Source: Pleurostoma richardsiae
Lineage: Eukaryota > Ascomycota > Sordariomycetes > Calosphaeriales > Pleurostomataceae
NCBI GenBank assembly: GCA_030052745.1
Contig: JANBVO010000096.1
Span: forward strand, 1 to 32,726
Direction: 5' to 3'
Length of the DNA stretch: 32,726 bases
In this document: one piece after another, positions 20,662 to 29,892 of the stretch
How positions within the stretch are numbered: position 1 is the stretch's first letter
Layout of the letters: the number at the start of each line of letters is the position of its first letter
Notes under the pieces: generated by a model
Told to the model about the DNA's origin: nothing
Databases searched by the model: none
The model's input: the letters and a program-made list of their open reading frames with translations, nothing else
Translations under genes and position numbers: made by a program

Positions 20662-20852
20662 CCATCGAAAAGGCAGACGTCTGGATACGCAATACGTGCT
20701 ACAGTCCAGAACGGCTCAAAATCGAGCGGCTTTCACGCGACCCGTTGCCGATAGGCCAGTGCTACATCAATCTCGCAATCATAGACGGTACTCAAGTGCA
20801 CCCCCGAAGAACAAACAAAGCAATAGGTTACTGTGAGCTAGGTCGTAGATAC

Positions 20853-21155
20853 CTAGTATTCTTTGGGTTTGCGCCCATATACATAGCGCAAGTTCATATA
20901 GGCGTGGATATACTTATTCTTGAGGACCTTGCGCAGACTCATAAGGAAGACCTGGTACTCGTCCTTGGGCCAACCCAGGATGTTGTGCCATAAGTGCGTG
21001 GTATAGCCTGAAAGGGCATCAGTATCATTGATGCCATAGCCCAAACCAATAGAACAGAACGGTTAATCACCTTCGCGGTCGTTCTCTATGGCGAACTGGA
21101 GGAACAGTCCGATTTCCTTCCAATTTTCGTCCGTAGCCCACGGGCCAACGGGGAC
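20853..21155 (-). pseudogene. LaeA-like SAM methyltransferase, C-terminal two exons only
   Basis: The minus strand reads VPVGPWATDENWKEIGLFLQ ... ENDREG (exon 21155-21071), a 63-bp intron (21070-21008, GTGATT..TTTCAG), then YTTHLWHNILGWPKDEYQV, SLRKVLKNKYIHAYMNLR and VYGRKP to TAG at 20853. This is the conserved tail of fungal LaeA/TAM-type methyltransferases (I/VPVGPW, LGWxxEEVQVFL, KNxKIHAYxxxxVVYGRKP). An acceptor-like CCTAAATAG lies right before the first exon, but the DNA further upstream does not encode the SAM-binding core. The protein would be 5' truncated. The corresponding N-terminal part of such a gene lies on the opposite strand at 23084-23624. Confidence 0.82.
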
Positions 21156-21554
21156 CTATTTAGGATTTATCAGTGTCAAATGCCTGGCGCTTCCGATCCC
21201 GTTTCCTGGTGGAGCGCCGACTGGGCTCCCGGATGTGTGGCAGATGCGGCGCATCGCCAATAACCCGTTTCCCGTTTCCTGGGATCGTGAAATGTTCGAG
21301 CTTGAATTAATAAATTCCTCGGTTTACTAGTAGTTTTATCATGTCGTTCCGTTGATCTTTTTCTTTTTCCTAAATCACTTCTCCAACAACATGCGAGCAT
21401 TCATTCCTTCCCCTTCCATCTGACTTTGACCATCCCTTTCATAGATACACCTCATCAGCACTTTTTTTTATTTCTATTTCTCCGCTTACTCTACGATTGC
21501 CTGTCACGACTAGTGGTCTCTTGACTCAAACACGCCTATCTTTCGCATCACGCC

Positions 21555-21926
21555 ATGTCTGTGTCAGAGCCAGCCGCCGCCTTTGGACCTGTTGGCCTGG
21601 TTATGTCCTTTGCCTCGGGAGAGTACCAAGGAGGCATAGGCAACGGCACATCTGCACCTACAGCAGCTCTACATTCTACCCATTTCCTCTCCACATCCTC
21701 CGAATTGAGTCCAATATCTGCGGCGCACATCTGTCGTCAGCCCAGCCAAACACATCTTTCCACCCGACGCGGTCGCTTCACCATCCCATCATCTCGCCGA
21801 CAGTCCCGGAAGAACCGCTGCCTGCAGCTCCCTACCATGCTAAGCAGACGAGCAATCAACAAGGCGATGACTTCGAAAGGCGTCGACAGAGGCATGAACG
21901 TCGAAAACAAACTCGACGTATTTTAG
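21555..21926 (+). CDS. Unrecognised ORF behind a pyrimidine-rich leader
   Basis: ATG at 21555 sits in a good fungal context (ACGCCATGTC) and follows about 180 bp of CT-rich DNA with T-tracts, the usual look of a fungal promoter/leader. It encodes 123 residues starting SVSEPAAAFGPVGLVMSFAS, with Ser/Thr/Pro-rich then Arg-rich sequence. No domain is recognised. A longer open frame in another phase (to 22165) contains a charged segment GDDFERRRQRHERRKQTRR, so a frameshift or missed intron is possible. This may be the start of a real gene that has decayed, or chance. Confidence 0.25.
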   Translation: MSVSEPAAAFGPVGLVMSFASGEYQGGIGNGTSAPTAALHSTHFLSTSSELSPISAAHICRQPSQTHLSTRRGRFTIPSSRRQSRKNRCLQLPTMLSRRAINKAMTSKGVDRGMNVENKLDVF

Positions 21927-23083
21927 TTCTTCAGAAATATCTACAGCCCATAGACCTCTCGTCGCAATCGGCTCGGGTACTCTCGGCAGACCTTCCGGTA
22001 ACCCTAGGTCTTCCTGCTTTTTTCTCACTCTACGATTCTTTCGACTTCTTACTGGAATGTACGAAAACGAACGGCCGCATCATACAGAGCAAGCTACCTT
22101 CACCGCGTCAGGCTGTTTTGCCTGCGACTATACGGTGGGCGCTGACATGGAGCCAAGGGGTCTAGCTGGAAGAGCAGCAATGGGGATTTATGCTGCACCT
22201 CACAGTCCCACCGGTGACCCCAGGTTATGCAGCGGTCACATCCGCCTGGGCCAGTACATGGGACGGCGCTACACTCTGAAAGGAGTGACACCGGTGCAGA
22301 TCAAGCATATCCATCGAGGAAAAGAGAGCCCAAATGCTAGAAGCATATACTGTGGACGGCGTCATCTATTCTGACGTGTATGAAGAAAACACGGACGTGA
22401 ACGTGGTTGAGGGCTCCCTTGAAAGGCGACTGTCGTTCTGTGGCAGACATCCAGAATGACTGGTTGACTTGGGCGTTGCGCCGCGGCTCGCGGCGACTTC
22501 GGAGGAGTCGACGAGCTGGAGAGAATGACTGGAGTTCAGAATAAAAGTGGCTAGCCGCATCGCTAGAAGGACTGATCGATCCGGCTCAGGAATCATGGTC
22601 AGGAGGCTAAGTTAGCCCACCCCTGTCTTGCTGAAAGTTGATGTAGCCCAGTAACGTTAACCATGGTTACGGAGCTAAGTCATAGCTCACCGCTTTCGGA
22701 GGAAGTGTTAATTAATCTGGCCCAGAAACTATGACAACGGGAGTAAGGTTCAAACTTATCGCCGTGCAAGAGTGCGTGGACACCCGTTGTTCTCCGTCAC
22801 CTATGACCTTCCCACCCGGATCGTTACGGCTGGCTCACTTGTTATCAGTGGCTCGGTATTCATTCATTTTCACCCAGATATTTTTTTCGCCATGGTCTGA
22901 GGGCAGGTTAGCGCTAGCTCAGCAACGGGGTTCGCCATCCCCCGAGTCCCCGGCAGCTGAGATTCCTACCCGCGTTCTCCCTAGTGAGCACGCAGAGGCC
23001 ATTGGTTCGTGCCACCCACCTTGCCTTTCATGACAATAGTACGCATGCTAACAGATCTGCGCGGAAGCTAGCCGGTACGACAT
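21927..23083. other. No gene assigned; may include N-terminus of the methyltransferase remnant
   Basis: A frame at about 22925-23030 reads SPSPESPAAEIPTRV, which resembles the Pro/Glu-rich N-terminus of LaeA-like proteins and may belong to the remnant that follows. A perfect palindrome lies at 22658-22669. Otherwise there are no motifs. Confidence 0.4.
22658..22669. repeat. Palindrome TAACCATGGTTA, copy 1
   Basis: A perfect 12-bp palindrome. The same 12-mer recurs at 25563-25574, and a near match (TTAACCACGGTGGTT) is at about 24480-24494. Unassigned; possibly the core of a short dispersed repeat. Confidence 0.7.
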
Positions 23084-23624
23084 GATGACAATGACTCGTC
23101 GCTTGTTGACGGTGCTGTTAGCTCCACAGCTTCCATTGCCTCGAGCATGGTCAAATATCGGACGATTCTAAGGACATACCACAGCGAGAGGGGTCACTCA
23201 GTACTTGGTAGCTGGAGCCGCACTTATCCCGCTCTGTATCTTTGCGGATGATGAGCAAGCGAGCGAGACCTTGGATATCAGGTAAGTTATGCTACAATTC
23301 AGCGGTATCGGCAGTGTTGAGCTTGATAGTCATTTTCTCACGCTCTGCCTGGGCGGTAAGCTCCATCTAGCACCGCTGGCAAAGACCATACAGGTCAGTC
23401 CTCGGTATCTTTTTCAGCTGAATTCACGTGGAGGCTTATAAATCTGCCAGAAAGCACTCGATATCGGAACGGGAACGGGAATCTGGGCCATGTGGGTCAT
23501 CCTTTTGGGATGATACATATTGATATCACAACAGCGATTTTGCCGACGAATATCTCGGCTGTGAGGTCATCGGGACAGATCTCTCTTCCATCCAACCGAG
23601 CTGGCTTCCGCCAAACCTGAAATT
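23084..23624 (+). pseudogene. LaeA-like SAM methyltransferase, N-terminal and SAM-binding part, truncated
   Basis: The acidic/Ser start DDNDSSLVDGAVSSTASIAS and MVKYRTI..TYHSERGHS (23084-23200) match the N-terminus of fungal LaeA-like methyltransferases. The frame slips near 23230, then DDEQASETLDI leads into exons separated by three clean introns (23282-23329, 23394-23450, 23492-23534). The spliced reading is HFLTLCLGGKLHLAPL, then ALDIGTGTGIWAIDFADEY (SAM motif I) and [19 protein letters not shown]. After a GTACGT donor at 23625 the family sequence fades ([13 protein letters not shown], stop at 23718) and the C-terminal half is missing. These proteins bind SAM; LaeA relatives influence secondary metabolism and development. 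The broken N-terminal junction and absent C-terminus make this copy non-functional. Confidence 0.85.
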
Positions 23625-24046
23625 GTACGTCTCTAACACAATGAATGGCTTGCCACCAACCAGGTGCCTCCGTCCACTGGCTGAATGCACTGTCGCGTCA
23701 TTGGACTGCAAGCCCGTGTAACGCAACGACGCTATCGATTATCTTGTGCATCCGTATTGTCAGAACGGAAACGGTTCAGTCATGGTCGCTCCGGGCTCCA
23801 GTCCGACGGCGGCTCATCGCGTCGTCATACCAAACTTTACTCCCAAAACGGACGACATGGCAGCACAACGATGCATATTCGAGTCGTCAGAGTGCTCTCT
23901 GTCCGCTGCAGCCCTGCTAACTGTCGACATGCAGGCACCTCCTTCCTCTGTCCCAATCCCTAGACGCCGCGCCGACAGCGGCGCCGACACGTTCCAAGGA
24001 TGGCTTCACGCGCTCCTGCCGGAATCCCACCGCATCGACTCCGACG

Positions 24047-24330
24047 ATGCCGAACCATTACATCACGGCCTGCATCGAGAGGGAGTTTGACTTGCGCAGG
24101 CTGCACCGAATTCTCGGCTGGTTGTGGGTCGCGGGCCGACCACTACGTTAACGGCTTCTACTCGGTCGGCATTTGTTACTGTGTGGATGAACTCCTCTCT
24201 CGTGGGGATTACGGGGCTGCGTATTTCTTCCACGCGTTCCTACCGGAACCGTTCTTTGGACTGAATATGTTTTTTTTTTCCCAGCTGGGATCCACTCCCC
24301 AGCCTCAGTCAGTTGGGCTTGCCTGGCAGA
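24047..24330 (+). pseudogene. Remnant of an unnamed fungal protein with a WLWVAGRP motif
   Basis: ATG at 24047 opens PNHYITACIEREFDLRRLHR, then ILGWLWVAGRPLR and TAA at 24149. This matches a segment common in unnamed, often subtelomeric, Pezizomycotina proteins: E-x-x-(F/L)DLRRL..I..WLWVAGRPMPPRPLHxQLLL. The same frame after the stop reads RLLLGR, and later frames read GAAYFFHAFLPEPFFG and LWTEYV, resembling the family's GRIFLKPIPRFLLEP.FW.EYL stretch. The piece is short and interrupted. I know no biochemical role for the family. Confidence 0.5.
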
Positions 24331-24804
24331 TGGCGTCTTGCCGGGGTTATGTGATCCGCATTGGCGCCCATTATCAGATCTGCCGTTGGCGGTCAGTTCG
24401 GTTATCCCCGTATGCATGACTGCTGATGGATGATGAGGGGCATCATGCTTACATAATTTTTACGCTCCAAGGCGGTGATATTAACCACGGTGGTTCTAAC
24501 ACTGATCCGTGGCTGGCTCGGCGTCCTGATGCATCCTAGAGCACTGGCTACGGGTGCGTACTAGGCTCTATCTGTGCCATCCGGTCGGGTACATGAGAGT
24601 TGCCAATGGGCACATGGATGTTCCCTCATGGATATAAGAGGTTCTTTGACTATGCTCTGCTCGGTCTGACAGTAATTCGATTTATTTCTTTTGACTAGCG
24701 AGATATCAAAAGCTCAATTCGTACCTCGGTAGGTAAGCTCAAGTTCCGCATAGGAAAGCTTCGCTGACCTACCAATTCGTTGCGAAGGTGGGGTGCGGGG
24801 AAAG
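24331..24804. other. Intergenic; promoter side of the small Cys-rich ORF
   Basis: Contains the imperfect palindrome TTAACCACGGTGGTT (about 24480) and an AT-rich stretch (24660-24720) before the ORF. No coding motif was found. Confidence 0.45.
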
Positions 24805-25026
24805 ATGGCGATCTGTAAAGTCATAGTCTACAAATATTTCAATTGTAAAAGCCCCCACGAGTCAGGCAGGATAGAGAGAGAATGCTCGGTCTGTACCGAT
24901 CCGAGCGACTGTGAGCACTGCGACTGGAACCGCCCGGGTGAGGAAGGAGGCCCGATAACGGTCGTGGAGTGGGAGATCGACCTATGCCCGGAACATCCCG
25001 ATTACAACCCACATGAAGACTGGTAG
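24805..25026 (+). CDS. Small cysteine-rich protein (73 residues), unknown function
   Basis: ATG at 24805 to TAG at 25024-25026, uninterrupted. The protein has eight tightly grouped Cys/His positions: C4, C14, then ECSVCTDPSDCEHCDWN (two CxxC-like pairs) and a C-terminal DLCPEHPDY. It is acidic, with no signal peptide and no membrane segment. The layout (MxxCxVxxYxxxxC ... CxxC ... CxxC) is typical of small fungal ORFans thought to bind zinc; that is inference, as no family name is known to me. Absence of a signal peptide argues against a secreted effector. It has no close partner gene; neighbours on both sides are remnants. Confidence 0.55.
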   Translation: MAICKVIVYKYFNCKSPHESGRIERECSVCTDPSDCEHCDWNRPGEEGGPITVVEWEIDLCPEHPDYNPHEDW

Positions 25027-25816
25027 TGTATTTACGAGCTCTGAAGACCTGTGTCGCATCGCGGGTGCTCTTAAGAGAGTATCCAAAAGTTCCCGGTTAT
25101 AGATGCCGATGGGAACGGCGTCGGCCACATGACTGGACAGAGCAGCGACGTTGGGTTTCTGTATGTTGGTTGCCAGGACAAACTACAGTGACTGCCCGGG
25201 CAGAAAGGACCTAGAGCGGTTCCGGAGCAGACCGAGGAAGATGGAGATACCGGAGCCAGCCCGTCCCTACCGAGAGTCAAAATTCAAGCCTAACAAGCTA
25301 TCTCCTGTCTCAACCATGTTCCGCGATGGACGCCTCTTATTACATTACAGGCCACCGATGATTTCGTTCGACACGTATCGATATTTGGTGGCAAACTCTT
25401 CGCTGACGAGGTGTACTTCGGCATTGGAGCACGTGATCGGTGCTGACAAGGCCTCAGCATTCCCCGTTCTTTGGCCCATCCTATGGTCGCAACCCGATGG
25501 TCATCCTTACTGAGGCAGATCCAAGTCCGACTCTCAAGGCGGTGATCGAAGACTTGGCACAGTAACCATGGTTATTGAGCCGATCGAGAGGTGTGCAACG
25601 GCGCACGGGCGACATCTTGTGCAGGCCATTTGCTGCTCACATGGACTGTTCCCTGAGGCTTAGGGTGCTGACTCCCTTAGTTAGTGATGATTCTGTCCAT
25701 AGACTATAATGGTGAGTCCATTGAGGGAGCCGTTTTTGGGCCCATGCGACGGCAACGACGTTTTCAGCTTACCCAGGTGGACCAAAACGCGGCCCCATAA
25801 TAACTTCACATATTAA
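25027..25816. other. No gene recognised
   Basis: Open, protein-like stretches without a known family: VIDADGNGVGHMTGQSSD (about 25105-25160) and NPMVILTEADPSPTLKAV (about 25492-25545) lie in different frames and may be parts of another decayed gene. A perfect TAACCATGGTTA palindrome is at 25563-25574. Confidence 0.4.
25563..25574. repeat. Palindrome TAACCATGGTTA, copy 2
   Basis: Identical to the palindrome at 22658-22669. About 40 bp upstream lies CAAGGCGGTGAT, which also precedes the imperfect copy at about 24480. Confidence 0.7.
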
Positions 25817-26068
25817 TCTATCTTCTGCGTGGCAAACTGCGTCTTTGCCATCTTCCTTGTCAAGGAGACCAAAGGCCGTAGCCTCGAAGACATCGACATC
25901 TTGTTCGGAAATGTCTCTGAGGAGCAGCGACGGGCAGATGTAGACCAGGTCCTTCATAAGGCGCACATGGCTGGAGAGGCCGAGGTCGAGCTTGCCGAGG
26001 ACGGTGGAGCGCACCCACGCGTCGCACGTCTAGATATTCTTAGATCATCGTGCGTTTGGTTCCGGTAG
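25817..26068 (+). pseudogene. MFS sugar-porter C-terminus (last helix and tail)
   Basis: Following a TAA at 25814-25816 the frame reads IFCVANCVFAIFLVKETKGR, then SLEDIDILFG: the end of helix 12 and the (P/V)ETKG-(R/L)SLED(I/M)D signature of fungal sugar:H+ symporters. A cytosolic tail of about 55 residues (EEQRRADVDQVLHKAHMAGE ...) runs to TAG at 26066-26068. The preceding 11 helices are absent: upstream DNA has stops in all frames and no match. It is therefore a 3' fragment of a gene normally about 1.6 kb. Confidence 0.78.
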
Positions 26069-26552
26069 TTTCGTTTAGCGACGTGGGTCTTTGTTCGGAA
26101 GAAGAAATGGTTATTGGGCTTGGAATGGAACTATGAAGACAGCAGATTAGGTCTGCTAACGCCGATAGTAGAATGATGAGACTTCTCATATCAAGGTTCG
26201 TGAGAGTAAAAATCAGCCGAGAGTCTAGACATAAGTCATTCTGTCCCTTTTGTGGATTCCTTTCGAAGGTTCGACGCTCAGGTATATATGATCTTGCGAA
26301 ATATCCATCCTAGATACCTAGCTGAAGTGGAAAAGGAGCCGGAATCCTTACGAGATTGGAGACGTTCAGATCTCCGGGCCCGACACATGCCAAAGGCCTA
26401 CCTAAGCATCAGAGCAGCGATCAATTCATTCTCAGCCAGAGCACTATGTGTAAGACTATGGAATCACTAACTGGTATTGTGATTTATAGACATTGGAGCC
26501 AGACCAGTGCCTGACATTCAAGTTCGGCTTCCCTTTGCAATAAGTTCCAGTA
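26069..26552. other. No gene recognised
   Basis: A short open frame at 26252-26470 (+, PRYLAEVEKEPESLRDWRRS) looks protein-like but matches nothing I know. The 3' flank of the aldo/keto reductase gene is at the right end. Confidence 0.4.
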
Positions 26553-27843
26553 TCAGTGCCCAACCATAGCTTGATGCACAGGTGGATATCTATTGCCGAC
26601 TGGCTTAGCCTCGTCAACGAGTCTCCTCATTGCTTGCTTCTCCTCATCCGTCAAATCAATTTCCCTGGATGCCCAGTTCTCTTCCAGTCTCTGAGTCTTG
26701 GTTGTGCCTGGTATAGGGATCATTCCCTGGGCAGCGACCCATGCAAGCGCGATCTGAGCCACAGTACAACCCTTCCGCGCAGCGAGCACCTTGATCTGCT
26801 TGACAATAGCCTTGTTTTTGTAGAAGTTCTCTCCCTGGAACTTGGGAACTGTGTATTACAAGTCGAGAGTCAGTTATTCTTGAGATCTCACTGTGTGAAA
26901 TGCGCAGACTCACCGGTCCGCCTGAAGTCATTCGGCGCAAAGTCATCTGGGGAGTTATAATCAAAGTTGTCGACAAGCCAGCCGTGCCCTAGAGGGCTAA
27001 ACGCTACGTAGGAAATGCCGAGCTCCTTTGCGGTCTCTATGAGCCCGTCCGTCTCGTGCAGGGTCTCAAAGGCCGAGTACTCAGCCTGGACAGCGTCAAT
27101 CTTAGCAACTGTCATCAAAGTTAGTGGCTACTAGTCTACCAGTAGGAAGGCTATCAAGAGATCCTTACTGGAGTTGGCCTTGCGCAGAGTTGCGGCAGAA
27201 CACTCTGAAAGCCCGATGTACTTTGTCTTCCCGGCTTTCCGGAGTCCGTCCAGAGCTGGGATAGACTCTTCCAAAGGTGTATCTGAGGGATTTCGTTAGT
27301 AAACAGAATCCGGACATACATGTCAAGAAACAACGCACTGGGGTCAATCCTGTGAAGGTAGTAGAGATCTGGCGTGAAGCCGAGTCTCTCAATGGTGCCT
27401 ACGATATACTCGTTGATGTGGGCTGGAGAGTTCGTGACGGTCCATCCAGGACCACGAAAACATTCGAGACCGCACTTCGAGGCGACTAGGTGCACACGCG
27501 TCAGCGTCCATTCGCGAGTGGGAGTACATCAGGGACTTGACTTACCGAAGAGCTTATCACGCACGTTGTGCTTCCTGATGAAATCGCCCAGTAGCTTCTC
27601 GTTGACACCAGCGCCGTAGAGGACCTCACAAGAGCGTTAGCCTGCTATGTCCTTCCAACTAGATCCTGGCTCGGTCTAACTTACTGCGGTGTCCCAAAAA
27701 GTGCAACCCAATTCGATTGCCTTCAGCAATATGGGCTCAGCCTTTTCGAGGCTAAAGTTGTTTCCGAGACCATGGCTCATGCCCATTACCCCGAAGCCGG
27801 GGCTCGGTACATCGATGCCCTGAAAAGAAAATGTCTTAACCAT
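26553..27843 (-). CDS. Aldo/keto reductase, NAD(P)H-dependent (Yakc-like, AKR13-type)
   Basis: Six exons: 27843-27685, 27624-27546, 27485-27339, 27282-27169, 27108-26914 and 26848-26553. All introns are 56-65 bp with GT..AG ends, giving 329 residues. The start [20 protein letters not shown] leads to the first family motif [19 protein letters not shown]51 and Y56 are the catalytic Asp and Tyr. K84 in FVASKCG is the catalytic Lys, and YYLHRIDP carries the catalytic His. [29 protein letters not shown] and [17 protein letters not shown] complete the cofactor-binding C-terminus. The tetrad D-Y-K-H is complete, so it should reduce aldehydes or ketones with NADPH in the cytosol; substrate unknown. 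It stands alone among remnants, and a TATA-like element lies about 90 bp upstream. Confidence 0.95.
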
Positions 27844-28376
27844 GTTCGCAGTAAGGGGAGAAGGTCAAGAAGAATTCCGCGATGGTAAGAAACCGAACAT
27901 GCCTGCGAAGAGAAGTGGAAGTGCCTCTATATATAAGTAAGAAGCGAAACGTCTCTTCTACATGTACGTGGTTCGAAAGCGGGGGTTTGTCGTGTCGAGA
28001 TCCGGACTTAACCTTGAAACCCGCACCTACCGGACTTAAAAGTGAGCAAAACATGGACCACCTACCATGCCAAATGAAGCCCACGTCTTGAGCCGTACAT
28101 ATTATCTCTTCTTCGATTTTCGAGCCCGAAAAATAAGGTCTTTGAAGCAGAGAAAGAGCCGCGTATATACTGTTCGTTTCCTACTATGTAGTTCACCACC
28201 TTGGGACTGAGGTCGAATACACGTGAAGAGAAGCCCATCGTTGTGCGGCGGTCCCTGGGACCTCCGTATGGCCACTCGTGGTCAACAATGAGCGTCCAAC
28301 TCGACAGGGGGCGTGCCCATCACTGCTAGAGATGAGGCTCGAGTCAGCGTCAGCTCCCCAACTCGGGGCCGTCATA
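27844..28376. other. Promoter region of the aldo/keto reductase and spacer
   Basis: No coding motif. The first 100 bp hold the TATA-like element; the remainder to the direct repeats shows nothing recognisable. Confidence 0.5.
27928..27938 (-). promoter_or_regulatory. TATA-like element of the aldo/keto reductase gene
   Basis: The minus strand reads CTTATATATAG, 85-95 nt upstream of the ATG at 27843. Position and sequence fit a core promoter TATA box with a 5' leader of about 60 nt. Confidence 0.55.
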
Positions 28377-28505
28377 CTCGATACTATCTAGTGTTACCAC
28401 AAACTGTGGGCCTTGAGAGCTTGTCGTCCTCGATACTATCTAGTGTGCTACGACCCTCGTCCCCACTTTAGAACCAAACAAACTGTGGGCCTTTAGGGCT
28501 TGTCG
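28377..28505. repeat. Two interleaved direct-repeat pairs
   Basis: CTCGATACTATCTAGTGT occurs identically at 28377-28394 and 28429-28446. CAAACTGTGGGCCTT followed by a GAGAGCTTGTCG-like end occurs at 28400-28426 and 28479-28505, with a few mismatches. The order A-B-A-B with unequal spacing indicates an ancient tandem duplication. It lies about 200 bp before the Gag-like ORF and could be part of an LTR-like or promoter region. Confidence 0.8.
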
Positions 28506-28569
28506 CGGACACGATGCTGACCCGGCGGCTGACCGAGGTAACCAGACCTTAACTCCATGTCTGTGGTTC

Positions 28570-28577
28570 TATAAGTA
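28570..28577 (+). promoter_or_regulatory. TATA-like element before the Gag-like ORF
   Basis: TATAAGTA lies 136-143 nt before the ATG at 28713 and is followed by a CT/GT-rich leader. It fits a pol II core promoter, such as the U3 end of an LTR. No transcription start evidence is available. Confidence 0.4.
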
Positions 28578-28712
28578 GGGGGCCATTCCTCTTCACAAGT
28601 CGACTGTTTCTGAGTGCCGTCACCCTCCGATATAGCTGCTTGTCGAGCGTGCCTTCATCGTGACTGTTTTTCTATTTGAATTGTTTCCGACGTTTTCTTG
28701 TCTGGCCCCGTG

Positions 28713-29299
28713 ATGTGGTTGGCTGGACCAGAAGATATTCAGTCGTGGTCAGTACACCTAGAAAAGATGGCGGAACTCGCGGGTTGCCATGACGTCCTAT
28801 TTGACCGTTGCTTCGACGAGGCTATGAAAACGTTTGATCCGAGCACTACCGGCGGTCTGCTGGCCAAACTTCGGAGAAAGCAGGCTATGACTTTTCTGCA
28901 CAACTCCGTGTCCGGCAAGGTGTGGGCGTTCATGCGAGTAATGGGCTATTCGGACTTTGCATTCGATCCCTTTAAAGCTCGGCTATGCGCTATAGAAGCG
29001 GCGAGGAGTCTCCCTGCAGCGGAGATATATGAGTAGAGCAGGGAGGAGATCGACAAGATGTCCACGAGTGGCGCTGCGCAAGATTAAAGTACTACTGGAC
29101 CGACGAGCGGTACGAGGAGGCTAAGAAGTGGCTGGGCGAGCGGCTGAAACTGTACTATGACAATGGGCATCCCGAGGTGCGCCGCTTCATGGATACGGAA
29201 TCTCGAATTCCGACAGTCACGATTGATTCCAACGATGCCTCATATGTCGACGAGGCTCCGTCTACGGCAATTATCCGTGTTAAGCAAGAGGTGCAGTAG
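28713..29299 (+). pseudogene. Possible Gag-like protein of an LTR-type element, interrupted
   Basis: ATG at 28713 opens WLAGPEDIQSWSVHLEKMAE, whose L-x-G-P-E-(D/N)-(I/W)-x-x-W start resembles copia-type Gag proteins. Alpha-helical sequence follows (LLAKLRRKQAMTFLHNSVSG, MGYSDFAFDPFKARLCAIEA) to TAG at 29034-29036. The same frame resumes as SREEIDKMSTSGAAQD to a TAA at 29085. After a frameshift it reads YYWTDERYEEAKKWLGERLK, HPEVRRFMDTESRIPTVTID and a final IIRVKQEVQ to TAG at 29297. No zinc knuckle, protease, integrase or reverse transcriptase follows, so mobile-element origin is an inference from the N-terminal motif and the upstream repeats. It could equally be a decayed cellular gene. Confidence 0.4.
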
Positions 29300-29892
29300 A
29301 TTAGAGGGTGGTTGAGATGGAGCGAGCGCGTCGAGTGGCCGAGACGCCCCGTGAGCAAGTCGATGTTGATATCCTCGATCGACTCGTGCCCTCGGACAAG
29401 GGAGCCTCGTTCTAGGGTGGAGCAAGTATATGGGAGACGGAGAATGTTTGAAAATCGAGAGGTAAAGCGGGTAAATTATCGATATAGACGTTCTATTGAA
29501 ATAAACCCTATCTACTTGCTCCTGCGGATCTCGTGAACCTAATGCTGCCATTCGTCTATCGCCGAAGGATCTCCATGCGCCGCACTGCCTCGGTCTGGGC
29601 GGGCGTAGCTGCGCCGTCAACAGACATAGAGCTCGCCGTGATCGAATCAGCATCGCGTGAATTCGTGAGGACAGCCATGTTAAACAGCACAGGCTGTTAG
29701 ATTATGATCCTTTTCGACGTGAGGGTTATCCGATTAAACACCATGCCCTGTTGGTCAGACGGCCTCTTTCTGCCGGCAGAATTCAGCTCCACGGACAACC
29801 CGCGTTTCCTCCATCGCCATCACGCTTCGAGCCATTTCGAGATTCCACCACGAGTCCTTGGATAAATAAGGCCGACAACTCGGAATAATTGC
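29300..29892. other. No gene recognised
   Basis: Includes an AT-rich segment (about 29440-29530) after the Gag-like remnant. No LTR copy of the repeats at 28377-28505 was found here by eye. Confidence 0.4.

Noticed and set aside
26252-26470. 72-codon plus-strand frame (PRYLAEVEKEPESLRDWRRS)
   Set aside because: Protein-like but unmatched, with no upstream signal; considered a retroelement Gag fragment, but the evidence was too thin.
29240-29653. 137-codon minus-strand frame opposite the Gag-like remnant
   Set aside because: Arg/Pro/Leu-rich with no motif; appears to be a shadow of the plus-strand coding remnant.
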